Shown: one piece after another, positions 48,501 through 62,700 of the stretch
How positions within the stretch are numbered: the stretch's first letter is position 1
Layout: the number at the start of each line of letters is the position of its first letter
Source of the DNA: Monosporascus cannonballus
Lineage: Eukaryota > Ascomycota > Sordariomycetes > Xylariales
Assembly: GCA_004154925.1 (NCBI GenBank)
Contig: QJNS01000058.1
Coordinates: 124,001 to 188,000 of the forward strand
DNA: 64,000 bases
Direction of reading: 5' to 3'
The notes under the pieces: generated by a model
The model's input: the letters and a program-made list of their open reading frames with translations, nothing else
Databases searched by the model: none
What the model was told of the DNA's origin: nothing
Position numbers and translations under genes: made by a program

Positions 48501-51500
48501 AGTTTTTTAATATTTACGGATTATATAGCGCTAAAAAACATAATAAAAACGTTAGCGTATAATGTTAAAAGGAAATTAACCCGATAAATTTACCGTTTTA
48601 CGTAATTTGATTTTAAAATCTAATACTGATTAGATATTACCAATTCGACAGATGGGCTATTTAAATGCCCGGATTATATATTAAAAGAAATTGCGTATAA
48701 AAACTTAATCTTTATATTATTTAAAAAATTCGAATTTACGAATAACAAATTAAAAAAAGTACGAAAAACGGTTATAAATATATAACGCGATTTAAAATAC
48801 TATAAAGAGGTAAACAGCTTTATAAAAACAACTTAAAAATCGTTCTTTATGAAATTCCGAAATAGATTTTAGATAACGGAAAATTAAATAATTATTATTT
48901 ACATAAAAAAAGCGAAAAACCCTTATTATATCATGGCAAAACGTTTTTAAAGAAAAAAAGAAAATAAAAAATTATATATTTGCCGAATTTATTATTTAAG
49001 AATAATAATATAAATACATATCGTAATGGTAATATAATTAACGGTTAAATAATAATAATCGCAAATTTTAACCGTATTATAATCGGATTTTAAAAAATCT
49101 AAAAAAAATAAAATTAATATTAAAATTATTATTTATAACTAGTACATCTTTCGTTGTTTAGCGAAAAAACTAACTAAAAACGAAACGGCATTATAGCTAA
49201 AAATTTCTTAATAATTTTATAATTAAATTCGAAAATTACAAATTAAGAATTTAAATATTATAAATTTAATACACATAATTAAGTATTAAGCCAAGATAAA
49301 AAAGATTTTTTTTAAACATAAATAAGGTTATATATTATTAAAATAAAGTTATAATTTCTTTATAAAGGGTTTTACAGAAATAATTAATTAATTAATATTA
49401 TAATAATCCAAAAATATAACATTTAGAATATATTTATATATTAAAATTAATAATTAAAATGTTTTATTAAGGAAATATAATAAATAATATCCGAAAATAT
49501 ATTAAATAATATTTAAATTATTAGGATATAATGAAATTAGGATACAAACTATATAAATAATTATAGCCCTTATTATTACTTTAATAATCCTTCTAAAAAT
49601 CTCGTTAAATTTTATTACGGGATTTCCTAAAAGTCTAAATTTAAACGAGCTAAAATACGACGTAATTCTGGTAATTATTAACCGTTTTACTAAACTAGAT
49701 TTATATATTTTTATAATTAAAAGTTTAACCGTAACCGAATTAACCGGATTACTGTACGATAAAATAAAATGTAAATTCGATATGCCGGCAAAAATTATTA
49801 ACCATAAAAATAAATTATTAACAAATTAATTTTAAGCGGCATTTTGCGAAAAAATAAAAAATAAAAAATAACTATCGACCGTTTATTATTTGTAACCGAT
49901 AAATAAACGAAATATACCTAATAGATTTTAAAATATTATATTCTTAATTCCGTTAGTAAATAATAAAATGTTTAAATAAAGTTGTTACGAAATACGGAAT
50001 TTATTTATAACAATATACGGAACATATTTACCGGCCGTTTTTTATTCGAAACCTTATATAAATATTATTTAAAAATAATAAAATACTTTTTATAAAGATT
50101 TAAAATAAAAATATAAGGAATTAAAAAATGCTTCGAAAAAATAACGGTTATTTATCGAATAATATATAAATATTAAAGAAACTAGCGCTAATCTAGAAAG
50201 AATATTATAATTAACGTTATACGTTTCTAAAATTCTAATGAAAATAATAAATAAATTTATTAATTAAAGATTTTAAATTTAAAAATAAAATGTCCGATTT
50301 TATTTATATTTAAATTATAATTAAGAAGCAAATAAATTTCTAAATATACAAAATAATTTTTTTTACTAAATATTAACGGATATATAATATATTTCCGATA
50401 TTTTTATTAAAACCGTAACATACTTAGAAACCGGGTAACGTTTAAATAATATTACCGAATCTAATAAAAAACAAAAGAAAATAAATAATAGAAAATATTA
50501 TTTATTACTGAAATAACCGGAAATATCGGCAATCTGTTATTATATAAAACAATTAACCCGTTAAATATAATACGTAAAAATTCCGAAAATACTTTGGATA
50601 TACGCTTAAAATTTTATAGCGTTATAAAAAAAGTTAAATATATATATGAAAAATAAAATAATTTAAAACTTTTAAAATAATACTAATTCGATCGAAAATT
50701 CAGTATTTAATAATTACAAAAAGCGTAAAAAATAATATTAAATCAATTTAAAATATTATTTAATTTTATAATTATATTTAGATTTTTGACAAATAATTAC
50801 TTTATCATATATCGGTTAAAAACTTATAAATAACGTAAAACAAAATCGAATTTCTATTTTAAAAATAAAATTTCCGGCTTAATTATTAAATAATATATTA
50901 ATTAGCCCTTAATAAACGTATAAAGGAAATTAATATAGGAATATCGCAAAACCATCGGAAAATATATAATAACAAAAAGCAAATATATTTATTAATCTTA
51001 TTAAACGTAAAATTCGGAAAAATTTAAAAACGTTTTATTTCTTGCGAAAAGTAAAGCCCAAATAACCGGAATATAATTTATCACTAATTCGAAATAAGGC
51101 GCCTTTCTTAAAACGCTTAAAGTACTTAGGCTTAATAATAATTTTACCGGGTAAAATCATTTTTTAATTATAATTTTTAATAAATATCAAAACTTTGTTA
51201 AAATGTCGAAAATTAAGCAAAAAATATTCATAAATAGAAAACGTAATAATATAATGGTTCTCTAAAATCGCATTATTTATAAGGATATCTTAAAATTATG
51301 TTTAATCGGAAATTCATCGCGGAATAATAAGAAAAAAAATCATAATACTTATAAAAAACAGTAAATTTATAAACTTATAAAACGGCGTTAAAATTAGATT
51401 TTCGTAACCATAACTAATAATCGGAAATTGATTTTCGTTATATTAAAAAAATAATATTTCTTAATAATAAGTACGTTAAAGGCGAATTCGGCCTTGTAAA

Positions 51501-52111
51501 AGACATTAAATCGATAACTAACCGTAATTACGTCGATGTTTTTGTAATAAATAATTATAATGCAAATTTTTTCGAATTTATGGATTAACTTCTAATTATT
51601 AATATCAAATTAAAAAATTATTTAAACGGTATTTTCAAAGATAATTGAAATTTAAACGAAAATTAAAAAGTAATATTAATAATATTAAAAATATTTACTT
51701 ATTACGCAAAAATTCTTATAATAATAACTGGTTATAACGTAATTTAAAACATCCGAAACCTAAATACAAACCGTACGATAATCAAAATAATATTATATTA
51801 CGTAAATATAAGATGGCTTATTACTCTTTGTATTACAACTAATATTTATTTTATCGTCGGCGTCGAAAAAGTAAGGTTAAAAAATCTTCATTATTATTAA
51901 TATTAAAATAATTTTTTTAAATTGGTTATAAAAAAACATAATAAATAAAGATTATACCCAGAATAAACGGCAAAAACGAAATAAAAATAAAAAAAATGGA
52001 AAACCAAACGGAACGGATGCGCGGAAAAAATAAAAACATAAGCGCGAAAAAAAGGTAAACAAAATAAGGTTAAAACGGATTATAATAAAAAATTGAGCGG
52101 AACATAATTAA
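45600..52111 (+). mobile_element. RIP-mutated Gypsy retrotransposon, plus strand
   Basis: In plus-strand order I see the following. A gag zinc knuckle lies at about 46410-46460 (YYKYGKLGHKNVNYKF, where each Cys has become Tyr). A reverse transcriptase starts at 47396 with VLKKDGSFRLYIDYNELNRITIK, the Ty3/Gypsy RT signature. The catalytic box at about 47850 reads YINNIIIYS, so both Asp have become Asn. The integrase core at about 49590-49800 has FITGFPKS..YDVILVIINRFTK. A lysine-rich end lies near 51950-52090. The 318-bp frame 47396-47713 is only a surviving piece. LTRs are not delimited; the right end abuts the LTR at 52117. The left boundary is approximate. Confidence 0.8.
46700..46828. mobile_element. 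129-bp unmutated insert with TG..CA ends, solo-LTR or SINE-like
   Basis: This piece is GC-balanced in the middle of RIP-mutated Gypsy DNA. It begins TGTGAGATAAGCG and ends CGCTACA, and is flanked by AATAC (46695-46699) and AATAT (46829-46833), compatible with a 5-bp target duplication with one C-to-T change. On the minus strand it has a tRNA-like A-box region (TGGTCTTGTGGTTAGCGTC), and it contains the palindromic block AATTCCAAATCCCAATTGGAAT. It may be a tRNA-derived SINE or a small solo LTR; no T-arm or B-box is convincing. Confidence 0.5.
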
Positions 52112-52116
52112 TTACG

Positions 52117-52492
52117 TGTGACGAACTAGGAGGTTTAACTAACTATTAAACTTTAAGTCGACAGGTTTATGTTAGCAGAAGTATCGTGGGAATCTGAGCA
52201 ATAAATACAGTAACGTGTTACGTCTCGTAATACTAAGGGTGCTTTGGGTAACGATATTATATTGCAAATTAAAATTATTTAAATTATGGAAATAATAAAC
52301 GTATATATCTTTTTCCTTTTTGGCTTAATTATTCGTAATTACGCCGTTAATAGTAATTATGATTATTTAAGATTATTTTTAATTATTAATAATTACTGGC
52401 TTAGTAATGATTACCGTTACGTAATCCGGGAAATAGCCTGTATGTTCCCTGCCTGACCGTTTCTTAACACCGGAACTTATCGGGTTGTAATA
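52117..52492 (-). repeat. Variant family A LTR (3' LTR of the third copy)
   Basis: The first about 190 bp (TGTGACGAACTAGG, GTCGACAGGTTTATG, GCAGAAGTATCGTGGGAATCTGAG) match the inner nested LTRs closely. The second half is different: in place of the 35-bp triplet there is an unrelated AT-rich block (TTAATTATTCGTAATTACG..), and only the end (GACCGTTTCTTAACACCGG..GGGTTGTAATA) matches again. This marks a subfamily with a different LTR middle. Confidence 0.75.
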
Positions 52493-55400
52493 CGATTTCT
52501 TTTTTCCCTAAATTTTGCTCTTAAGATTTTTTTCTTTTTTTTTCGTTTAGTAAATATCCCATTTTTTTGTTCTTAATTATGTCGTTTCGTATTTCCAAAA
52601 TTCGTTATGTTTTTCGTTTTTTTACCGTTCGTCGTATTGATTTCGTAAAAGCCTTTAACGAATTTAATTACGAAGTCATGTTTTATTCTTATTATTTTTC
52701 GAAAAACATAAGGTGTAAAATAATGGAAAAGGTTTTAAGGTATAAGGAATATATTAATCGAAATCGATTTTATAATAATACCGGTATATTTATTTTTCTT
52801 TACAAAATATTCGTTAGGAATATTAACATTTAGAATACGAAAAAGCATTTGCCGAAAAGTAATTATTAAAGCTTTAACGGCTTTACTTTAAGGTTTAACG
52901 TAAATATTAGGAAAAAAATAAACAAAATTCTTTTTCGTTTTATTCGTGTACGCAAATAAAAGGCGTTAATTCGTTCGAAAAATATTATTATGGTATAACG
53001 TAAATTTTAATTATTAAACGAATTAAAAAACTAAAAGTGTTAAAAATAAAAATAATTGGAAACTGCCGTTACGGTTAATACATTAATATATGTTGCGGCT
53101 TATTAGCCCAACATCTCGGTTACCGACTAATTAACTATTAATAAGAACGCGCTTATCGTTACTAGTAAAAATTCTTTAATAAGTATTAAACGCTAATAAG
53201 AATTTTGGCGGATTTTCAGATATTTTTAAAGTTTAGGTACTTTTTTTATTTAATCAGGTACTAGGTAAATCCGTTTTGTTTTTGTATGTCGAAAATTTTC
53301 TTTATTTCGTATATTTATTCGTTTTCTATTTTCATATTATTTTATGCTGTATGCATTTTAATTATATTTGCTATTAATTCGAATAAAAAAAGTAAAAGAT
53401 TAAATAGAATTTAACTTTTGGTGAAAGTTTTAATTAATAATTATTTTTTAAGATTTTCTTAGCGATTTTATATGGGCCGATATATATAAAATTGAATCTT
53501 TTACTGGTTTTTTTTATTTGAATGTTTTTTATAACAAAAAAAACCATTTCTTCTTTTTCGAAAATTAATCCTTTTAACCTTTTTTAATTATAATATTTAT
53601 TTATTTAATTTCGTACGAATTTTAATTCTATTCTTGTTTCCTGGTGCAATTATCGTAATTATCTTAATATAAAAATTATTTTAATATCAATGTAATTATT
53701 ATTACGTATTTGTTTATAAATATTTAAAATAAAATTAAAGTTTACGTTCGCAAATGTTTTTTTGATATTTTTGTAGTAATTAATATTATAAGCTAATTAT
53801 GCGATTAATGATTTCTTAATCAAATTATTTTGTTCGTAATTAATATAATATCGTAAATAAACTTTTAAAATTTAATTTATTTGTTTTATTTATTTATCCG
53901 TTTAAAGTTAAAATAGATTAAATAATTTGTAATTTAAGTCAATTTATACTATAAAGCCTTATCAAAACTTAATTATAAAAGTTAGTCCTTTATTTAATAT
54001 AATTTCTATTAATAATCCGTATATGCTAAAAATGTATTCAAAGAAAATGTATATTAGTTATTTGTCGTTTGTATCTTTATGATATAATAAAAAATATAAG
54101 AATTTCGTAAATCGGTCGAAGATTACGAAAGTGTTATTATAATATATTTCCGTAACTAAATTTTCTAATATAGGAAATTTAGTAATAAAATTATATATAA
54201 CTAAATATTATAATCGTTTTGCAATTAATAATAACTGTAATTTTCCGTATAGCTTATATCGTGAAGTTTTTGCTCTGGCGCAAATATCCCATTACTATAT
54301 GATTTTTTTTATTATTAATTTCGTTTTAAAAAAGGAATATATACGTTAAAATCGCTTTAAGGTTTTATGGATCCTTGGATATCTGTATAATTAATATTCG
54401 TATATTTTTCGTATTAAATCCTTTTAATATTTCTCTAAAACTTGCCTTTTATTTATTTTTTAATTTTTTAAAAAATTATTATTATATTGCTGGATTTTTT
54501 GATACATAATTAAAAGTATTACACGAATTATTGCAATGTATCGTAAAAATATATATCTTTTTATAATAATATTAAAAATTATATAGCTAATTTTAATTAA
54601 TTTTGTTTCGAAATTTAATGATTTACTTAAAATATTTATTTTACCATTTTTTAAATTTTTTCTTATAAATAATAACGAAATCGAAATTCGCCAATTTTTC
54701 TGCATATTTTAATTATCGTCTTATAACTTCCCTAGTCGTGGTAAATCGAGTAAAATTTTGATAATTTGTATAAACCTTAACTTGGTATAAATTCCCCTTT
54801 AAAAAATACCTAAATTCCTAAAATACCATAATAATAGCCATAAATTCCTTATTTGGAATACCGGAATTAAATTTGTCTTTTTTTAACTAATACGAAAAGA
54901 ATATAATAAGGTGTAATTTGCCTTAATTATTTCGTTATGCGATTACTACGCTTAACGCGTAATTCGAAATATCGGTTTCTAATTTAACGGGGCGGTTTAA
55001 ATCGTAGATAATTAATACTAATTCGCTAATAATCGCATTCTTAATACCCTGAAATGTTTTTTCCGTATCTGGCGTTTATTTAAATTTTTTTTCTTTATGA
55101 AATTCGTTAAAAGTATAGTTATTTTGCTAAGGTTTCGAATAAATTTTCTGTAATAATTAACGAATCCAAGAAATGCCTATACCTCCTTAACTATAATTGG
55201 CGTTTATGATTTTATGATTATAGCGATCTTTTTGGAATTTATTTTAATATATTCTGGGGTAATAATATATTTTAAATATTTTATTTTCTATATATAGAAT
55301 TAATTTTTTTCATATTAATAAATAACTTTACGTTTTATAAAGTTTGAAAAATTTTATAAACATATTTTGCATATATTTTTTTGTTTCTAAGAAAATAAGA

Positions 55401-58325
55401 ATGTCGTCGAAATAGCAAACGACGAAAATATCGAGGTATTTTCGTAATACGTAATTTATTATCCGTTAAAAGATTGTTAGTATGTTTATAAATCCTATTA
55501 GTATAACCAAATACTTGAATAATCCCTATTTCGTTTTAAAAGCTATTTTTTATTCGTATTTCTTTTTAATCCTAATAAGGTTATATCCATTTTTGAGATC
55601 GAATGCCGTAAACCATTTAGTTCCGTAAAGTCGGTTTTTTATTTTCGTAATTAGGGGTAATAATATTTAATCCTTAATAATAATATCGTTTAGTTATAGA
55701 TAGTTAATTACAAGTTATAATTTTCCATTTTTTTAGATATTAAGAATATAAGATATTCTGCCGGTAATTTCAAAGGTTAAATCCATTTTTTCTGTAGCCG
55801 ATCTTTTAGGTATTTTTTAAAAATACGTAATTCGTTTCCATTAAAATTATAAATAGGGTAAAACTTCGTCGAAAATCCTTTTTTAAAGATTATTTCGTAA
55901 TTTTATTTGTTATATTCTAGTAATTTCGTATTAAGCTTTTTTCTGAAAAGCTGCTTATATCTGTGGTATTATAGTGGTATATTGGCTAAATTTTCTAATT
56001 CCTGCGGCTGTTGTTCTTATTATTTTAAATTGTTATTTAGTTATTTTAATTTTGCTTTGATGGTAATAACGATATATCGTATTCGTTTTTGATGCGCGTT
56101 CTTTTTTCTATATTTTGTTCCTTTAAATAATAAGGTATATGTCGTATTTTTATGTTTGTATTTGTCGTTATTATCGATCGAATATTAAGATTTTAATTTT
56201 TTTAAATTTATTAATAAAAAATTAAACGAATTTTACCTAGCCAATTCCGCGATTAATTAAAATTCCGTATTGGCGTATTTATAATAGTCTTAAGATTATA
56301 TCGTAATTTCCGAATAGAACGATGTCGAAATTAAACGTTTAATATCGTCCTTTAATAAAAATCTCGAAGTGATTAATTTTGCATATAATTTTTCCGTTAT
56401 CGTAAACAAATTCCTAACTTTCGGTATTTGTCGTTATATAAGATTTTAATTTGTATTTTTATAGTAATCTAAATTTATTAATTATATTTGGTACAATGTA
56501 ATTTTCGCTTAAAGTTCTGTAGTTTATTATTGCGGTGTATTAATGTATTTTAATTCGTATTTCCAAGATAATAAGGTCGTTAACGTTTTTTATCGTTACG
56601 TTTAAAGCTTTTTTAGGGAACTTCTTTTAATTTCTTTAGGTTTCGTTATTTTACGGCTTTTTTATAAGTAACTTTTTTCTTTTAATTTCTTTTCGAATTT
56701 GTTAAGCCTTGCTTATATTTTTTCGTTTAGCGCATTAAGCTATTCTATTGATCGTTATTGTCGGCGTATTGCTTTTTCGAACCGTATTAATTATTCTTGA
56801 TTTTTTTGTAATTCTTTTCCTTATTAAGTAAATTGTTTTTTTATATTTGCGATTGTATTTATAATATATCGTTTTAATTATCGTTTTAAAGTTTTCCTAT
56901 ACATTAACGTAATCTTTTTAATAATTTTCCTTTTTTAAGGATTTGTAATAAATACTAATTGAAAATAGAGATCCGTAATAAATTTCTAATAATATTTTTT
57001 ATCGTACGTTAAATTACTTCTTTTTATTTAATAATTATATTATCTATAATAATTAAAGGGGTTTTTTTACGGGTATTGCTTTTTTTCGGGCCAGCTTTTT
57101 GCCTTGGCCAATTGCTGGATATTTTTTGAGGCTATGGTTCAAAGTTATTAATACCATTATTTATCGTCCTTGTTATTTCCGGTACGGTTTGAAAAATTAA
57201 ATCCCTTATAATATATTCGGGTAATTCGTTCGTGGATATGCTATTTTCATTTTTCGTAATCGGGATATTCTCGCCGTCGACAGTATATGGCGTATATTTT
57301 GCCATATCGATTAAGGATTTCGAGATAAATTTCTTTTATCCAATTCTGGTATTTACGTAATTATCCTTATAATACTTTTTGTTATATTCGTAATATTTAT
57401 TAAGTTAATTTTCTGGCTTTTTATATTTTTCGTTACATCTTTTATTAGGATAATCCTTATTAGACCTTTTATTATAAACCTAAAACGTATTTGGCTTAGA
57501 TTATATTAATAATTTTGTTATTATTTCCTTAATTATTCTTAGATTATTTTTTTAGTATAAGGGTCCAATTATTTTGTTATGGCTTTTTGGGCTTTTTATA
57601 CTTGTAAACTTTATGTCTTATTTTGCCATAATTAAAGTGTTTAATTTGGCTTTAGTTTTGTTGATAGGTAACGCCGAATTCTATAGGTTCTGGCGCCGTT
57701 CCGTAAAAAATAAGAAATGTATTTCGTTTTTTCCTTTAATTAAACTTATTATATTCCGAACATAAAACATATTATTCTTTTTTTGTTGTTTTTTAAATTG
57801 TCGATTGTTAATTTTAATTTCTTTTACGATATACCGGTCCAGGGTAATTAATTATTTAATCCGAATAATTTTATTCTTTATATTATCCTTTAACTTTTTA
57901 TAAAATATATTAATAATGATATCGGTTTCGTTATTTTCTTACTTCACTTTAGCCGTAAGATTTTTGAAAATTACGGCGTATTTGGATACGGGTTTTTTTT
58001 GTCGGAATTATCAGAATTATTAAGCCGTAAATCGTTTGTTATCCGGATTGCCGAAATTATTACGTATTTTGTATTCGAAATTGATATAAAATAAAAAATC
58101 TTATTAATAAAATTTTCTTTATCCGGTTTTTTTATTTCTAGGAAATCTTTTATAATAAGTTCAAATTAATTAACTGTATTTCTTATTAAGTATGCTTTTA
58201 TTAGTAAAATTATATTCGCTAAATTATTAAAATTTAAAAAACGAAAATAAATTCGTATTTAAATTAAGAAAGTTTAAGGATTGTTTTTTTATTATAGGGT
58301 TCTAACTTTTTTGACTTTATGTGGG
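52117..58325 (-). mobile_element. Third family A Gypsy copy, best preserved, 5' end missing
   Basis: The internal part aligns with 11011-16760 of the inner nested element from end to end. On the minus strand the RT box at 55403-55414 still reads Y-F-D-D (VVCYFDDILIF), and a zinc-knuckle region lies near 57610. The minus-strand frame 54460-54705 includes the end of the RNase H region (RKNLKNGKINILSKS). The 3' LTR is at 52117-52492. The 5' leader and LTR are missing because the sequence switches at 58326 to another LTR. The copy is less AT-rich than the other two but still full of stops. Confidence 0.85.
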
Positions 58326-59283
58326 TGTGATGGGGCTGTATGGAGCCCTATTATGGAGCACCGGACAAACGCCGATACCAAGCAGCATTAGCGCAGCGCC
58401 TTATATGCGAACATATATAATTGTATTTTTATCTTTTTTTTCTTTTCTTTTTAGCTAGAAAATAAATTCTTATTGGCAACCGATTGCAGACCGCTTAGGT
58501 GAAGCCTTTTACATATTTTTTAGCTTATTATTTAGCAAAGTAAAAGACGTTCGGGATCAGATATTAGGATTTTCGAACGTTCCTTAAGGGGCCCAGTAAG
58601 GGGCCCCCATCGACCCAGAGTTATAGAGGGTATTTAGCGTTATAATAGAAACCTTAACAAGTTCGATAGCGGCTATAAAACAGCGTATAAGCTACCAACT
58701 TAAGAAAAGCAAGAAAAAGGTAACTTAGTTCCGTAAGCATATAAAAGCACAGCATAAGGTAAATAAAAAGTTAATATAAACCGCCGAATAACTTAAAAAC
58801 GGCTTAATTATTTAACAAAAGTTTATTATTTAGTTACAAATTCGGAATGCGATAGCCCTTACGAATACCAACCTTTTTTCGATTAATAACGATCGAAAAC
58901 GCAGTTAGGCCATTTCGTAAAAACGGTTCGAATAACCGAATTAATAGCAGGAGTTAAGCGGAAGCCGTTATTTTGGCCGGAGAAGTTCGACGGGACAAAA
59001 AAGAAATTCCCCGGATAATACGTATTTATAACTTATAAGTTCGAAATAAACGTTATTTGCGTAGGAAAAGTTCGTAAGCAGTTTTATGCTATATACGAAA
59101 AATTCGAAGTTAATATATAACGTACGGTTATTACTTATTATATTATCGGAGGCCTAAATAACATTTATAACTTTATCGGTTTTTTTTAAAATATTATACG
59201 AATAATATAATAATCGGCATAGGAAGAAAAAAAATAATCGAACGTTTTTGGAATTTAAAGTAAGCCGATAATGCGAAATTTTT
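58326..59283 (+). mobile_element. 5' end of another Gypsy-type element (LTR and start of gag)
   Basis: It begins TGTGATGGGGCTGTATGG exactly where the third family A copy stops. The first about 280 bp is LTR-like and only lightly mutated, with the block GGGGCCCAGTAAGGGGCCCCCATCG at 58590-58612 near its end. Downstream, plus-strand text such as PEKFDGTKKKFPG (about 58975-59015) and KFEINVICVGKVRKQFYAIYEKFE resembles a gag capsid region. The element breaks off near 59280. The LTR end is not exactly placed. Confidence 0.55.
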
Positions 59284-59343
59284 TGTTACAGGAACCAGGG
59301 TTCCTGCCTCCAAGAAACCTACCTTTGAGGCCTAGCGCAAACC

Positions 59344-59703
59344 TGTCACGGCTAAACTCCGGATAGGGAAACTTGGTTTGTTCCGTGATCTAAGTGATTT
59401 AAGTAATTTAATCAAATTATATAGATCACATAGATCTATAATATATTTACTTTGGGAATTGGGATATATAATAAATCGATTTTTTATGTAAATAATACCT
59501 ATTTAATTTCGTTCCTTAATTATTAATCTAAGCTTTTAATTTAAAAATAACCGTACCGTTTTTTGATTAAGGGAAAAGTTTTTAAATTTTTTTAACGAAT
59601 AAATTATTAAATTATTTCTCGCCTTATTATTATTTGCAAATTAAGACCTTATTTTAGATATTGTTTATATTTCCAGGTAGATATATAATAAGTTTGTTAT
59701 ATT
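59344..59703 (+). repeat. LTR of the right-hand Gypsy element
   Basis: It begins TGTCACGGCTAAACTCCGG and its last blocks (TTATTATTTGCAAATTA, CCAGGTAGATATATAA) match the remnant at 4860-5162. The first 100 bp are nearly unmutated. The 3' end is estimated from where the two copies stop matching well. A 60-bp GC-rich piece starting TGTTACAGG at 59284 lies between the preceding element and this LTR and is unassigned. Confidence 0.55.
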
Positions 59704-62700
59704 TAATAACTTTTTAATTAATAGCCGACGAATAATTTAAAGCCTAATTAAGCAGAAGTTTTCCTAAACTTAATAAAAACGATATTATAAAATAATATTT
59801 AAAAAATAAATAATATATCTAATTCCCGTTATTAATTAGTAAAAAATTAATAACCGGATTAAATAATTTACCGCTTATTAAAGAAATTTTTTAATTAATC
59901 GACAATATAATCTTACTTATTATTCGATCTTAGAGAGGATTATTTTCGTAATTTAAATAATAACCTACCCCGGCCCTTAAGGATATTATTAAGGTTTAGA
60001 GAAAAAAGTCGGAGGAAAAGGTGGTTAAGGAAAAAGCTAAGGAAAAATATGGAGCCGAAATTTTAAAAGAAAAAGAAAAAGAATTTATTACGAAAGAAAA
60101 ATTAGATTTCTTGGCCCAAAAGGTTCAAAGCTTAAAACAAGAAAATGCCCGATTTATTTAGGGAAAAAAACCAATTTTTTCTTAGTTTGGCTCGGCCAGA
60201 GGACGAAGCCAAGGGGCTGGCTACTAACCACCCTTAGTGGACATAGGACGAATATAAGAAAGAACTTTAACCCTACTATTGTTCGGCGCTAACCGGATAC
60301 GGAAAGGAATTGTTCCACCTCCTGGTTATTACGGAATGCCAGACGTCAAGGGCTATAAGCCAATTCCCCCTAAGCTTTATAACGGGTCGGAAAATCCTAA
60401 TGGATTTTTAGTTCAAGTTAGGCTTTACTTTAAATTTTATAAAAGCTTTTTAACAAGGGATTATCAGAAAATGATAGCCATTTTCCAGCTATTAACCGGA
60501 CAAATCCGAAAATAATTCAAACCCATTTTAACGAATTATTTTAAAAGATATCCAGAAAAATTTTCGGATTTTACTAATTATATTTTTAATAAATACGAAA
60601 ATTTTGAAAAAAAAAATAAAAACTTTATTTGGAAATCCAGATAAGGAATAAAATGTTATTAAGCAATTTTTTTTTTTTACCAAACCAAGTTAGCCGTTAA
60701 ATATACGACTAAATTTAATTATTTGGCCGCCGTTTTGAATTTACCGGAAAATACGTTATTTTACCCTTATTATGATGGCCTAACGTTTTTGGTTAAAGAT
60801 AAAATATATAAAGTACTTAAGATTAGGTTTTTTACGGAATATACCGATAAGGTTATTATTATTAATAAACGAATTTTCGACCGGTACTTCGAGAAAAAAA
60901 GGACCGGTAAACGAGATAATAATAAGGGCTCGAAAAGCCAAAATAAAAAAAACAAAGGTAAGCCTTAAAAGGAAGTAAATTCCGTTTCGAAAAAGCCTAA
61001 AAAATACAAATCCAAAATGAAATATTTTAATTATGGCAAAAAAAGGTATTTCAAAAGCAAATATCGTTCCTCCGCCAAAAGGAATTCCCAAAAAAAGGAA
61101 TTTTTTAATTTTAAAAAAAAATCAGGATAATAAAATAAAAAATAAATAATAAGGCAGAAAAGAAGGAAAAAAAGATTAATTCGATTTTTTCCTAGCCAGA
61201 ATTTATTATTACCATAACCACTTAAATTTAAAACCATATCCCAAAATACGAAAATTATTTAGTTTATTAGGACTTTAAGGTTAGAACCTATAAGTATTAC
61301 CCAGGATAAACGGTTTCCAAAATAGCCATAAAACTAGGATACCAGTACCATTTTGATTTCCAGAAATATGAGATGCATATAAAGGACGGTTAATTTCAAC
61401 CAGATACCAATAATTATAAATAGTTATCCCCGGAACTTTATAAACTTTTAAAATATATTATTTATTAAAAAACGTTATTAATAAATCTTTATAATCTGTT
61501 ATATTTTATTGCTTATTATTAGAACGATTATTTCGTTTATTTCCGAATCAAAAAAAATAATAATTTTTAGCCCGGATAAAATAATAAAACTTTTACCAAA
61601 TCAGATAATAAATGCCGATATATAAAAACTTTACGATAACCAGAATATTTAAGGTTTTATTATATGTACTTTAAGTTAAAACGGAATTAAAAAACTATAT
61701 TATAAAGATATTTATATTATTTTCCAATATTTTACGTTTAATATAAGTTCTTAAATATGGGAATACCTCCTTTGGAAAATTACCTTTCTGTTCCCATAAC
61801 CCAAAAGATACAAAACCAAAAGATAAGCCAGGAAAAAAAATCCAATTTTGAAACCTTAGTACAAATACGGCAAAAAATATGATTCCGGTACAAAAACGAT
61901 TAATGTATTAAATATGCTATCAAAAAAGTTTGCGAATAAAAATTCGTTTAAACTGGACAGTATTAAAAGTCAAAAAATTACCGAGGCCATCGAAATTAAG
62001 GTACCGAAAAACCCCAGTTTACAAAACCTTATACGAAATAACTAAAAAATTATGCGACCAAATAAAAATCTTTTTTCAGTATAGGAATAAAACGTTTAAA
62101 GTTATAATTAATTTAGGAATCGAAAGAAATTTTATTTTTCTTTTAATGGTAGCAAAATATTAGATTCCCTAAAAGTATAAGTTAAAATTTTACAAATTAC
62201 GTACAATAAATGGAAACTTATTTACGTATAATAACGGACGAATTTTTCGAAAAATTAAAAAACTTCCGGTATAAATTTAAAGATACCAAAAATAAATTTT
62301 ACTAAATATTGCCGATATTTCCAAATACGATATTATTTTAGGAATATTATGGTTTAGATTTCGTAATTTATATATTAACTAGAAAAGCTAAATATTTTCA
62401 TAAAAACAAAAACGAAAATTATCCGAAAAAGATAACCAGGAAATCTGCTATATTATTAAGGAAATCCAGATTACAGATCAGACTTCCAAGGTATTATCTG
62501 AGTATCGACGATTTAAAAAACTATTTAAGGACAGAAAAAACCACGAATTATTACTATATAATTAATAGGATTACAAAATACCTATTAAAAAAGGATATTA
62601 TCTTAAATTTTATAAGATTTACTACATAAATTCCGACAAGTTAAAAGCTTTATAAAAAAGCATTTAACTTAACCTAAAAAAAAGATATATTTAATTCTTT

